Below are positions 43,609 to 52,054 of a stretch of 64,000 nt of DNA, piece after piece; positions within the stretch are counted from its first letter, which is position 1, and every line of letters starts with the position of its first letter. The position numbers and the translations under genes were made by a program. Origin of the DNA: Kitasatospora sp. NBC_01266 (GTDB lineage: Bacteria; Actinomycetota; Actinomycetes; Streptomycetales; Streptomycetaceae); the NCBI RefSeq assembly GCF_036242395.1, contig NZ_CP108458.1:3472001-3536000 (forward strand), given 5' to 3'. The notes beneath the pieces were generated by a model. That model did not search any database. It was not told the origin of the DNA and saw only the letters and a program-made list of their open reading frames with translations.

Positions 43609-44370
43609 ATGGGTACCGGTCAGCAGAAGATCGCGGTGGTCACGGGCGCGAGCAGCGGGATCGGCGCGGCAACCGCGCGGCGGCTGGCGGACGAGGGCTT
43701 CGAGGTGGTGCTGACCGCGCGTCGCACCGAGCGGATCGAGCAGCTCGCCAAGGAGATCGAGGGCAGGGGCGGCGTCGCGCGCGCGATCACCCTGGACGTC
43801 ACCGACCGGGCCGCGGTGGACGCCTTCGCCGTCGCGCTGGGCCGGGTCGACGTGCTGGTCAACAACGCCGGCGGGGCCTTCGGCGCCGAGTCGGTCGAGC
43901 GGGGCGACCCGGCCGACTGGCTGGCGATGTACCAGGTGAACGTGCTGGGTGTGCTGCACATGACCCAGGCGCTGCTGCCCGGCCTGCGGGAGAGTGGCGA
44001 CGGCACGGTGCTGATCCTCTCCTCCACCGCCGCGCTGGCCGCCTACGAGGGCGGCGGCGGGTACGTGGCCGCCAAGCACGCCGCGCACACCATCGCCGCC
44101 ACGCTCCGCCTGGAGCTGGTCGGCGAGCCGATCCGGGTGATCGAGATCGCCCCGGGCATGGTCCGCTCGGAGGGCTTCGCGGTCACCCGGTTCCGCGGCG
44201 ACGAGGCCAAGGCGGCCGCCGTCTACCAGGGCGTCTCGCACCCGCTGACCTCCGAGGACATCGCCGACACGGTGGCCTGGGCGGTCACCCGCCCCTCGCA
44301 CGTCAACATCGACCTGCTGGTGGTCCGCCCGCGCGCCCAGGCCTCCAACTACAAGGTGCACCGGGACTGA
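43609..44370 (+). CDS. Short-chain dehydrogenase/reductase
   Basis: 253 aa classical SDR. Cofactor motif VVTGASSGIGAAT, NNAGG, catalytic Ser in LILSSTAAL, YxxxK as YVAAKHA. TGASSGIG and an Arg-rich segment after beta-2 (TARRTER) suggest NADP(H). The group with GEPIRVIEIAPGMV resembles serine/3-hydroxy-acid dehydrogenases (YdfG-like). ATG 43609 has AAAGGA upstream. Confidence 0.9.
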   Translation: MGTGQQKIAVVTGASSGIGAATARRLADEGFEVVLTARRTERIEQLAKEIEGRGGVARAITLDVTDRAAVDAFAVALGRVDVLVNNAGGAFGAESVERGDPADWLAMYQVNVLGVLHMTQALLPGLRESGDGTVLILSSTAALAAYEGGGGYVAAKHAAHTIAATLRLELVGEPIRVIEIAPGMVRSEGFAVTRFRGDEAKAAAVYQGVSHPLTSEDIADTVAWAVTRPSHVNIDLLVVRPRAQASNYKVHRD

Positions 44371-44442
44371 CCCCGGCGGGCGGATCGGACCGGCCCGCCA
44401 GGCACGGGTCACAACTTGATAGCTCGTCAGGGTGAATTCCGT

Positions 44443-44472
44443 GAGCACTCTCCCCAACTGATGAGTGCTCAA
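44443..44472. promoter_or_regulatory. CIRCE-like inverted repeat
   Basis: TGAGCACTC-N12-GAGTGCTCA, 9-bp perfect arms. HrcA's CIRCE element is TTAGCACTC-N9-GAGTGCTAA, so seven bases of each half match but the spacer is 3 bp longer. It lies about 82 bp upstream of the OHCU decarboxylase start. Confidence 0.45.
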
Positions 44473-44553
44473 CTACCGTGGTGCCGCTGCCCGGGAGGAG
44501 CTCGGCGCCGCGTGGGCGACCCCGCTCGCGGCCTGCCGTGATCCATGCTGGTT

Positions 44554-45144
44554 ATGTCCGAACCCACGAGCCCCTTTCCGCCTCCCGAGGAGGACCCGCT
44601 GGCCAGCGACATCCCGGCCGACATCCCCGCGCCACGGCCGACCACCCAGCCCAGCCCAGCGGTCGGACTGCACCGGTTCAACGAGGCCGACCCCGGCGCC
44701 GCGGAGGAGGCCCTGCTCGCCTGCTGCGGCAGCCACCGCTGGGCCCTGCGGCTGACCGCCCACCGCCCCTACCCGGACCTGGACTCGCTGCTGGCCGCCG
44801 CCAGCGAGGCCTCCTACGACCTGCGCCCCACCGACCTGGCCGAGGCGCTGGCCGACGAGAGCTGGATGCCGCAGCCGCTGCTCGGCATGCGGGCCCCCGG
44901 CAGCCAGGCGGCGCACACCGCGCTGCGCGCCGCGCACGCCGCCTACGAGTCGCGGTTCGGGCACGTCTTCGTGGTCGCTCTGGACGGCGTCGAACCGGAG
45001 GAGATGCTGGACACCGTACTCAGCTCGATCCGCACCCGGCTGGCCAACGAGCCGGACGAGGAGCGCCTGATCGCCGCCGAGGAACTGCGCCGGATCGCGC
45101 TGCACCGACTGGAGCACCTGGTCGCCAGCAGCACGGCCGGCTGA
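44554..45144 (+). CDS. OHCU decarboxylase-family protein
   Basis: 196 aa. Helical domain of 2-oxo-4-hydroxy-4-carboxy-5-ureidoimidazoline decarboxylase, the last step of urate to (S)-allantoin conversion: LHRFNEADPGAAEEALLACCGSHRWA, DLAEALADESW, YESRFGHVFVVALDG, RLANEPDEERLIAAEELRRIALHRL. No other urate gene adjoins it, so it may be recruited elsewhere. ATG 44554 is preferred; ATG 44545 is possible. Confidence 0.8.
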   Translation: MSEPTSPFPPPEEDPLASDIPADIPAPRPTTQPSPAVGLHRFNEADPGAAEEALLACCGSHRWALRLTAHRPYPDLDSLLAAASEASYDLRPTDLAEALADESWMPQPLLGMRAPGSQAAHTALRAAHAAYESRFGHVFVVALDGVEPEEMLDTVLSSIRTRLANEPDEERLIAAEELRRIALHRLEHLVASSTAG

Positions 45145-45169
45145 CCGGGACCGACCGGACAAGAGCGGC

Positions 45170-45883
45170 TCAGCCCTGGGCGGCCCGCAGCTTGCGGGTC
45201 TGCGCCAGGACCACCACCGGGTCCGGCACGGCGGCCGGCTCCTTCGCCGTCCCCACGGTGGAGAAGACGGCCAGCGCCGTGCCGACCCGCACCACCGCGG
45301 CCCGCTGGGAGAGCGTCGGCCCACCCGACTGCGGACCACTCGTCAGGGTGAACGCGGTCGCACCGTCCGCTCCCCCGGGGGTGGGCGTGTCGGCCCGCTC
45401 CAGCTGGTGCCGGGTGCGGGCCCCCTTCGGCCCGGCCGCCACGCCGGAGGTGAAGTCGGCGCACTGCGAGAGCACCTGGTCGAGCGTCGACTGCAGCACG
45501 GCCGCCCGCCCCGCCGGGTAGTCGAGCAGCGCCGTGTAGAGGCCACCCTGCGGATCGCCGGCCCTGGCCACGCTGAGATCGGTCTCGGCCTGCGGCTGGG
45601 CGGTCGGGTCGGCCGGTCCGATCGCGTCCAGCACCGGCTGGCAGGCCGCCACATCGGCCAGCTGCCGCCCCGCGCCCTGCGGCGCGGCGCCCTGGCCCGG
45701 ATCCATCAAGGTGACGGTGTATCCGCTGCCGAGATCCGCGCCCTGCACCGCGGCGGCCCTCAGCTCGGCGGCGGTCAGCACCCGCGCGGGCGGCATCCGG
45801 TCGGCGGCGACGGGCTTCACCGTCGCGCACCCGCCGGCCGCGAGCACGGGCAGCAGCAACAGAACGGCGGGTCGAACGGTCAT
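45170..45883 (-). CDS. Lipoprotein of unknown function
   Basis: 237 aa. Lipobox LAAGGC at the end of a clear signal sequence. The mature part has the repeated pattern of actinobacterial lipoproteins of the sensor-like type (LLDYPAGRAAVLQSTLDQVLSQC, RVGTALAVFSTVG). No named domain. ATG 45883 follows GAGGACACTG; the longer frame to 45952 is rejected for lack of a signal peptide. It is divergent from sdhC. Confidence 0.75.
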   Translation of the reverse strand: MTVRPAVLLLLPVLAAGGCATVKPVAADRMPPARVLTAAELRAAAVQGADLGSGYTVTLMDPGQGAAPQGAGRQLADVAACQPVLDAIGPADPTAQPQAETDLSVARAGDPQGGLYTALLDYPAGRAAVLQSTLDQVLSQCADFTSGVAAGPKGARTRHQLERADTPTPGGADGATAFTLTSGPQSGGPTLSQRAAVVRVGTALAVFSTVGTAKEPAAVPDPVVVLAQTRKLRAAQG

Positions 45884-46045
45884 CAGTGTCCTCAACGGCG
45901 ATTGACAACGGTGGAAATCCGAAGATCCGTCACCGTACCGTCTCCACGCCATGACCCAGCGTCACGAAAAGATGCCCCGTTAGGCCGCACGTGCCTGATT
46001 GATCACACTCAAACCCCCCGGAGGCGGTTACCGACGACGCGTCGA

Positions 46046-46051
46046 TAGGAT
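46046..46051 (+). promoter_or_regulatory. -10 hexamer of the sdh operon
   Basis: TAGGAT, a perfect actinobacterial -10, about 85 nt before sdhC. No good -35 is seen at 17-18 bp. The rest of the 252-bp divergent region (45884-46135) has no other clear element. Confidence 0.45.
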
Positions 46052-46135
46052 GACCGCGGCCGGTGGACCGTACCCGGCCGGGCTGACCGACACCGAAGCC
46101 GGCCGAGCCCTTCAACCGCTTCCGGAGGGTTTTCC

Positions 46136-46516
46136 GTGCCGGCTGGAACGCTGTACCGCGGCCGCGAAGGCATGTGGTCCTGGGTGGCTCATCGAGTCAC
46201 TGGCGTCCTCATTTTCTTCTTCCTTCTCGTCCATGTCCTGGACACCGCACTGGTGCGGGTCTCGCCACAGGCGTACGACTCCGTCATCAACACCTACAAG
46301 ACTCCGCTGGTGAACCTGATGGAGTACGGCTTGACCGCCGCCATCCTGTTCCACGCCCTGAACGGCCTGCGGGTCATCGCGGTGGACTTCTGGTCGAAGG
46401 GCCCGAAGTACCAGAAGCAGATGCTGTGGAGCGTCGTCGGCCTCTGGGTCGTGCTGATGGCCGGAGCCTTCTGGGGCATCCTGCAGCACACCCTGCTCAC
46501 CTGGTTCGGGAAGTGA
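46136..46516 (+). CDS. sdhC: Succinate dehydrogenase cytochrome b556 subunit
   Basis: 126 aa, three membrane helices. RGREGMWSWVAHRVTGVLIFFFLLVHV carries the conserved Ser-His-Arg region, and FHALNGLRV carries the haem-ligand His. Quinone-binding membrane anchor of complex II. GTG 46136 behind GGAGGG. First gene of sdhCDAB. Confidence 0.93.
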   Translation: MPAGTLYRGREGMWSWVAHRVTGVLIFFFLLVHVLDTALVRVSPQAYDSVINTYKTPLVNLMEYGLTAAILFHALNGLRVIAVDFWSKGPKYQKQMLWSVVGLWVVLMAGAFWGILQHTLLTWFGK

Positions 46517-46522
46517 TCCGGC

Positions 46523-47014
46523 ATGTCTACTGACACCTCCGACATCGAGCTGGTCTCCTCCTCGCAGGCGCACACCGGCAAGGGCCTGGGCACCGGCAAC
46601 CCCGCCGACGCCTTCGTCATCCAGCCGCCGCGCACCCGCACCACGAAGACCCCGCGACGCACCCGGACCAACTTCGAGATGCTCGCCTGGCTCTTCATGC
46701 GCCTGTCGGGCGTCGTGCTGGTCGTGCTGATCCTGGGTCACCTGCTGATCATGCTGCTGCTGGACCACGGCGTGTCGAAGATCAACTTCGCCTTCGTGGC
46801 CGGCCGCTGGGCCTCGCCGTTCTGGCAGGGCTGGGACCTGCTGATGCTCTGGCTGGCCATGCTGCACGGCGCCAACGGCATGCGCACCGTGATCAACGAC
46901 TACGCCGAGAAGGACTCCACTCGGCTCTGGCTGAAGGGCCTGATGGGCGCCGCCACGGTCTTCACCGTGCTGCTCGGCACCCTGGTCATCTTCACCTTCG
47001 ACCCGAACATCTAA
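46523..47014 (+). CDS. sdhD: Succinate dehydrogenase membrane anchor subunit
   Basis: 163 aa. A disordered, Thr/Arg-rich N-terminal ~50 residues, then three helices; AMLHGANGMRTVINDY contains the His expected near haem/quinone. It follows sdhC by 6 nt. Confidence 0.92.
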   Translation: MSTDTSDIELVSSSQAHTGKGLGTGNPADAFVIQPPRTRTTKTPRRTRTNFEMLAWLFMRLSGVVLVVLILGHLLIMLLLDHGVSKINFAFVAGRWASPFWQGWDLLMLWLAMLHGANGMRTVINDYAEKDSTRLWLKGLMGAATVFTVLLGTLVIFTFDPNI

Positions 47015-47058
47015 TCGGCCATCGCAGAGCCAGCAGAGCCAGAGGCGAGCTAACCCCC

Positions 47059-48801
47059 ATGCAGATTCACCAGTACGACACCGTCATCGTCGGCGCCGGC
47101 GGCGCCGGCATGCGCGCGGCCATCGAGTCGACCCAGCGCAGCCGCACCGCGGTGCTGACCAAGCTCTACCCGACCCGGTCCCACACCGGCGCGGCCCAGG
47201 GCGGCATGTGCGCCGCCCTGGCCAACGTCGAGGAGGACAACTGGGAGTGGCACACCTTCGACACGGTCAAGGGTGGTGACTACCTGGTCGACCAGGACGC
47301 CGCCGAGATCATGTGCAAGGAGGCCATCGACGCCGTCCTCGACCTGGAGAAGATGGGTCTGCCCTTCTCCCGCACCGAGGCCGGCCGGATCGACCAGCGC
47401 CGCTTCGGCGGCCACACCCGCAACCACGGCGAGGCGGCCGTGCGCCGCTCCTGCTACGCGGCCGACCGCACCGGTCACATGATCCTCCAGACGCTGTTCC
47501 AGAACTGCGTCAAGCACGGCGTCGAGTTCTTCAACGAGTTCTACGTCCTCGACCTGCTGATCAACGACGGCAAGACCTCCGGCGTCGTCGCCTACGAGCT
47601 GGCCACCGGCGAGATCCACGTCTTCCAGGCCAAGGCGGTCGTCTTCGCCTCCGGCGGCACCGGCAAGTTCTTCAAGGTGACCTCCAACGCCCACACCCTC
47701 ACCGGTGACGGCCAGGCCCTGGTCTACCGCCGCGGCCTGCCGCTGGAGGACATGGAGTTCTTCCAGTTCCACCCGACCGGCATCTGGCGGATGGGCATCC
47801 TGCTCACCGAGGGTGCCCGCGGTGAGGGCGGCATCCTGCGCAACAAGGACGGCGAGCGCTTCATGGAGCGCTACGCCCCGGTCATGAAGGACCTCGCGTC
47901 CCGTGACGTCTGCTCGCGCGCGATCTACACCGAGATCCGCGAGGGTCGCGGCTGCGGCCCCGAGGGCGACCACGTCTACCTGGACCTGACGCACCTTCCG
48001 CCGGAGCAGCTGGACGCCAAGCTGCCGGACATCACCGAGTTCGCCCGCACCTACCTCGGCATCGAGCCCTACACGGACCCGATCCCGATCCAGCCCACCG
48101 CGCACTACGCGATGGGCGGCATCCCGACCAACGTCGAGGGTGAGGTGCTGCGCAACAACACCGACATCGTCCCGGGCCTGTACGCGGCCGGCGAGGTCGC
48201 CTGCGTGTCCGTGCACGGCGCCAACCGCCTGGGCACCAACTCGCTGCTGGACATCAACGTCTTCGGCAAGCGGGCCGGTCTGGCCGCCGCCGACTACGCG
48301 AGCAAGAACGAGTTCGTCGCACTGCCCGCCAACCCGGCCGAGAAGGTGCAGGCGCTGGTCGAGGGCCTGCGCGAGTCCACCGGCACCGAGTCCGTGGCGC
48401 AGATCCGCAAGGAGCTGCAGGAGACCATGGACGTCAACGCCATGGTCTACCGCACCGGCGCCACCCTGAAGCAGGCCAGCGAGGACATCGCCGCGCTGCG
48501 CGAGCGCTACAAGCACGTGGCGATCCAGGACAAGGGCTTCCGCTACAACACCGACCTGCTGGAGGCCGTGGAGCTGGGCAACCTGCTCGACCTGGCCGAG
48601 GTGCTGGTCGTCTCCGCGCTGGCCCGTGAGGAGTCGCGCGGCGGCCACTTCCGTGAGGACTTCCCGACCCGTGACGACGTGAAGTTCATGCAGCACACCA
48701 TGGCGTACCAGGAGGTTGCCGAGGACGGCGCCACCTCGATCCGCCTCGACTACAAGCCGGTCGTCACGACCCGCTACCAGCCGATGGAGCGTAAGTACTG
48801 A
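47059..48801 (+). CDS. sdhA: Succinate dehydrogenase flavoprotein subunit
   Basis: 580 aa. FAD-binding VIVGAGGAGMRAAIE, the SHTGAAQGGMCAAL stretch around the covalent-flavin His, substrate/catalytic block HTRNHGEAAVRR and HPTGI, and HGANRLGTNSLLDINVFGKRAG. Oxidises succinate to fumarate in the TCA cycle. A 44-nt gap after sdhD has a weak ribosome site (GAGGCGAG). Confidence 0.96.
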   Translation: MQIHQYDTVIVGAGGAGMRAAIESTQRSRTAVLTKLYPTRSHTGAAQGGMCAALANVEEDNWEWHTFDTVKGGDYLVDQDAAEIMCKEAIDAVLDLEKMGLPFSRTEAGRIDQRRFGGHTRNHGEAAVRRSCYAADRTGHMILQTLFQNCVKHGVEFFNEFYVLDLLINDGKTSGVVAYELATGEIHVFQAKAVVFASGGTGKFFKVTSNAHTLTGDGQALVYRRGLPLEDMEFFQFHPTGIWRMGILLTEGARGEGGILRNKDGERFMERYAPVMKDLASRDVCSRAIYTEIREGRGCGPEGDHVYLDLTHLPPEQLDAKLPDITEFARTYLGIEPYTDPIPIQPTAHYAMGGIPTNVEGEVLRNNTDIVPGLYAAGEVACVSVHGANRLGTNSLLDINVFGKRAGLAAADYASKNEFVALPANPAEKVQALVEGLRESTGTESVAQIRKELQETMDVNAMVYRTGATLKQASEDIAALRERYKHVAIQDKGFRYNTDLLEAVELGNLLDLAEVLVVSALAREESRGGHFREDFPTRDDVKFMQHTMAYQEVAEDGATSIRLDYKPVVTTRYQPMERKY

Positions 48802-49595
48802 TGAGCGCCCCCACGATCGACGCCCCGCACTCCGCGGCGCTGGACGCGGCCGAGGCCGGCGGCGTCCAGATGATCACCTTCACCCTGCGGATCCGCCGGT
48901 TCAACCCGGAGGAGCACCCGGACGCGGTGTGGGTGGACTACCAGCTCACCATGGACCCCAAGGAGCGCGTCCTGGACGCCCTCAACAAGGTCAAGTGGGA
49001 GCAGGACGGCACCCTCACCTACCGCCGCTCCTGCGCGCACGGCATCTGCGGCTCGGACGCCATGCGGATCAACGGCCGCAACCGGCTGGCCTGCAAGACC
49101 CTGCTGAAGGACGTCACCGCCCCGGACGGCAAGGGCGGCATGCAGCCGATCACCATCGAGGCCATCAAGGGCCTCGCGGTCCTCAAGGACCTGGTGGTCG
49201 ACATGGACCCGTTCTTCCAGGCGTACAAGGACGTCATGCCGTTCCTCATCACCAAGGGGAACGACCCGACCCGCGAGCGCCTGCAGTCCGCCGAGGACCG
49301 CGAGCGCTTCGACGACACCACCAAGTGCATCCTGTGCGCCGCGTGCACCTCGTCCTGCCCGGTCTTCTGGAACGACGGCCAGTACTTCGGCCCGGCCGCC
49401 ATCGTCAACGCGCACCGCTTCATCTTCGACTCGCGTGACGAGGGCGCCGAGCAGCGCCTGGAGATCCTCAACGACCGCGAGGGCGTGTGGCGCTGCCGCA
49501 CCACCTTCAACTGCTCGGAGGCCTGCCCGCGTGGCATCGAGGTCACCAAGGCGATCCAGGAAGTCAAGCGCGCCCTGGTGACGCGCCGCTTCTGA
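48801..49595 (+). CDS. sdhB: Succinate dehydrogenase iron-sulfur subunit
   Basis: 264 aa. [2Fe-2S] ligands in SCAHGICGSDAM, [4Fe-4S] ligands in CILCAACTSSCP, and [3Fe-4S] ligands in CSEACPRGI. The ATG shares one base with the sdhA stop (TGATG), coupling translation. Confidence 0.96.
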   Translation: MSAPTIDAPHSAALDAAEAGGVQMITFTLRIRRFNPEEHPDAVWVDYQLTMDPKERVLDALNKVKWEQDGTLTYRRSCAHGICGSDAMRINGRNRLACKTLLKDVTAPDGKGGMQPITIEAIKGLAVLKDLVVDMDPFFQAYKDVMPFLITKGNDPTRERLQSAEDRERFDDTTKCILCAACTSSCPVFWNDGQYFGPAAIVNAHRFIFDSRDEGAEQRLEILNDREGVWRCRTTFNCSEACPRGIEVTKAIQEVKRALVTRRF

Positions 49596-49616
49596 CGCTC
49601 CGTCGAGCAGCAACGG

Positions 49617-49654
49617 CCGAGGGCCCGTCCGGTATCCACCGGACGGGCCCTCGG
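49617..49654. terminator. 17-bp-stem terminator of sdhCDAB
   Basis: Perfect repeat 49617-49633 with 49638-49654 and loop ATCC, between convergent sdhB and the secreted repeat-protein gene. Confidence 0.83.
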
Positions 49655-49665
49655 GCTTGATCGGG

Positions 49666-51345
49666 TTACTTCAGCGGACCGATGTCCTCCGGGCTGGTCC
49701 AGCCACTGAAGATGACCAGGTGCCGGTCGGCGGTGACGGTCCACAGGTCGGCGGCGCCGTCCCCGTCCAGGTCACCGGAGCTGCCCAGGATGGGATAGGC
49801 GGCGGTGGTGAAGCCGGTCGCCACCACGTGGGCGGTGGGGTCGGCCAGGGCGGAGAAGTCGAAGGTGCCGTCGGCCTTCTTCGGCAGCGGGTAGGCGTGC
49901 AGCTCGCCGGTGGCGCGGTCACGGGCCCAGAGCGCCAGGTTGCCCTGCGCGTCGGCCCCGGGCGCGACCAGGTCGTAGCCGCTCCAGTTGCCCGCCGTGG
50001 TCAGCTGCTGGGCGTCGCGGAAGCCCCGGAAGTTGACGTTGTCGAAGAGCCACAGGTTGCCCTGCTCGACGCTGAGCAGCGACGGGTCGTCCGGGTGGCC
50101 CGGGTCCGTCGAGCCGAGTGCGACGATCTGGTCCGCGCCGGACCAGTCGCTGCCGTAGCCTGCCGGGCAGCTGATCGTCGCTCCGGTGACGTCCTGGCAG
50201 GTCGACGGGCGGGTGACCAGGGTGGCGTTCTGCCGGCCGAGCGGCAGCGACCCCTGGTTCTCGTACATGTAGAGGTTGGCCTTGCCGGCCGCCGAGTTCA
50301 GGTCGCGCACGAAGACCGTGTCGGCGGTGGCGGTGTTGGGCATCCAGCCGCGGTGGCTGACCTCGAAACCGGTCCAACTGCCCGCGTTGAACGGCGCGTC
50401 GGCCGCCGGGATGGTCTCGCTCGGCGTGGTGCTGCCCGTGTTGCCGCTGATCACCTGGAGGTTGCCCGCGGCGTCGGGCAGCACGATGTCGGGAGTGCCG
50501 TTGTTGTCGACGTCACCGAGGGTGGCCGGCGGGGTGGGGTTGCTCGGCGCGTAGAAGTTGTAGGAGAACGGCTGCGAGACGTTGCCCGCGTTGTCGATCG
50601 CCTGGACGGAGAGCGTGTTGCTGCCCCAGTCGGCCGGCGTCAGCTGCACGACTGCCTGACCGTTGGCATCGGGCACCACGGTGTTGGCGCCGCCGCACCC
50701 GGTGAAGATGCCCAGCGAGGCGGGCGGGAGCGCGTACTGGTAGCAGGCCACCCCCGACGCCGCACCACCGGTCGGCACCGGGTCGGTGCCCGTGAAGGTG
50801 AAGGTGCCCGGCTGCCCGGCGTACTTGGTCGCCGTCTGCCCCGACCCCTGGGCCGGGAAGTCGGTGGAGTTCACGCCGACCGTCGGCGGCGTGCGGTCCA
50901 CCCGGAAGTGGCACTCGGGCGTGGACGAGTGCACGCCGTCCGTCTCCGAGTAGGCGTGCCAGACGTAGCTGTGGCCGTCCTGCAGACCCGGCACCTGGAC
51001 GCTGACGGTGCCGTTCTGGATCGCCAGCTCGGTGGCCCGCAGCACCGAGGTGTGCGGGTCGGTGGTGGTGTCGGTGACCGCGATGTCCGGCAGCGTGGTG
51101 ACGCCGGCCGGGACCTGGACGTCGGCGCTGAGCGTCGGCGGAGCCGTGCTCAGCCCGACCCAGCCCGCGGTGCCGTCCGGGGCGCAGTCCTCGGTCGGCG
51201 CGGCGCCGGGGGCGAGCACCGGGGCCGGCGTGACGCGCGGGTTGCTGTAGGACAGCCCGGCGTCGGCGACGGCGTTCGGAGCGGCGGCCAGACCGACAGC
51301 CATGGTGAGCACGCCGGTGGCGGCGAGCAGGCGTGACGTACGCAA
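49666..51345 (-). CDS. Secreted protein with FG-GAP/VCBS-type calcium loops
   Basis: 559 aa. Signal peptide (LLAATGVLTMAVGLAAAPNAVADA). The N-terminal half has fibronectin/Ig-like strands (YVWHAYSETDG, VSQPFSYNFYAPS). The C-terminal half is propeller-like, with calcium loops GDVDNNGTPDIVLPD and GDLDGDGAADLWTV and several WSGYD/WTGFE repeats. An extracellular binding or lectin-like role is possible; no enzyme motif seen. The likely start is TTG 51345. A TCGAAT-N4-ATTCGA palindrome (51361-51376) lies in the leader. Confidence 0.75.
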   Translation of the reverse strand: MRTSRLLAATGVLTMAVGLAAAPNAVADAGLSYSNPRVTPAPVLAPGAAPTEDCAPDGTAGWVGLSTAPPTLSADVQVPAGVTTLPDIAVTDTTTDPHTSVLRATELAIQNGTVSVQVPGLQDGHSYVWHAYSETDGVHSSTPECHFRVDRTPPTVGVNSTDFPAQGSGQTATKYAGQPGTFTFTGTDPVPTGGAASGVACYQYALPPASLGIFTGCGGANTVVPDANGQAVVQLTPADWGSNTLSVQAIDNAGNVSQPFSYNFYAPSNPTPPATLGDVDNNGTPDIVLPDAAGNLQVISGNTGSTTPSETIPAADAPFNAGSWTGFEVSHRGWMPNTATADTVFVRDLNSAAGKANLYMYENQGSLPLGRQNATLVTRPSTCQDVTGATISCPAGYGSDWSGADQIVALGSTDPGHPDDPSLLSVEQGNLWLFDNVNFRGFRDAQQLTTAGNWSGYDLVAPGADAQGNLALWARDRATGELHAYPLPKKADGTFDFSALADPTAHVVATGFTTAAYPILGSSGDLDGDGAADLWTVTADRHLVIFSGWTSPEDIGPLK

Positions 51346-51432
51346 GAAGAAGAGTCCCCCTCGAATAAGAATTCGATAAACCTGAAGCGGTTGGGACTCT
51401 CCCAGCTGCCGATCCGGCAGGTCAACGGCTTT

Positions 51433-51612
51433 TCAGGCCACCGGCCTTGCGGAGCGCAGCCCGCGCAGTCCGACCAGGCCCACCAGGACGCCCAGCGCGA
51501 AGGAGGTGATGGCCAGCGCCAGGTGGATCCAGAAGAAGGCGGTGGGGTGGCTGTGGTCGCCGTTGGTGAAAGCCTGGTGGGCCGAGTCCTGCCAGAGGTT
51601 CTTCACGAAGGT
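51433..51612 (-). pseudogene. 3' part of an interrupted SCO4848-like membrane protein gene
   Basis: Encodes residues from about 25 to the end of the protein: TFVKNLWQDSAHQAFTNGDH and a second membrane helix (FFWIHLALAITSFALGVLVGLVGLRG). It lacks the first helix and start. Joined at AAGGT to the fragment at 60863-60936 it gives one continuous ~83-residue protein, the same length as the complete homologue at 51720. The element inserted within codon ~25. Confidence 0.88.
51608..51612. other. attL core
   Basis: AAGGT. Left flank (TTCTTCACG) is target-gene sequence; right flank (CAAAGAATGG) is element. Serine integrases use a very short core (2 bp exchanged), so the shared 5 bp is the upper bound. 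Confidence 0.82.
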
Positions 51613-51719
51613 CAAAGAATGGAAGACACTCAGGAGGATCTACCACCCCCGGCGGCGGGCCCCGCCGGCAGGGCCCACATACTTGAGGGATCGGCTACCC
51701 CGCTCGAAGGACCACACCC

Positions 51720-51971
51720 ATGAAGCTCACTCGCCCCGTCTCCTGGTTCCTTACGGCGTTCGGCGCGTGGTCTTGGATGGTCTGGGTGACATTCGCCAAG
51801 AACCTCTGGGCCGACTCCGCCCACCAGGCGTTCACCAACGGCGATCACTCCCACCCGACCGCCTTCTTCTGGATCCACCTGGCGCTGACCATCGTGTCGT
51901 TCGCCCTGGGGACGGCCATCGGCGTCATCGGCATCCGGGGCGTTCTCGCCGCCCGACGCGCCGCCCAGTAA
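51720..51971 (+). CDS. Complete copy of the interrupted target gene, carried by the element
   Basis: 83 aa, two membrane helices (about 6-28 and 48-75). It aligns along its whole length with the protein reconstructed from the split gene: MKLTRPVSWFLTAFGAWSW against MKLSRRTSWFLAAFGVWSV, and AHQAFTNGDHSHPTAFFWIH is identical in both. It lies 108 bp inside attL in the opposite orientation to the broken gene, with its own ribosome site (GAAGGA). Best reading: a spare that restores the function lost on integration. The protein's role is unknown. Confidence 0.85.
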   Translation: MKLTRPVSWFLTAFGAWSWMVWVTFAKNLWADSAHQAFTNGDHSHPTAFFWIHLALTIVSFALGTAIGVIGIRGVLAARRAAQ

Positions 51972-52054
51972 CAGAAGCAGCCCCGGCGACGGGCGACGGT
52001 GGCCCGCCCGCCCGTGGGTGACGTACGACGGCCGGGCCGGTCAGCGGGTCCGGG

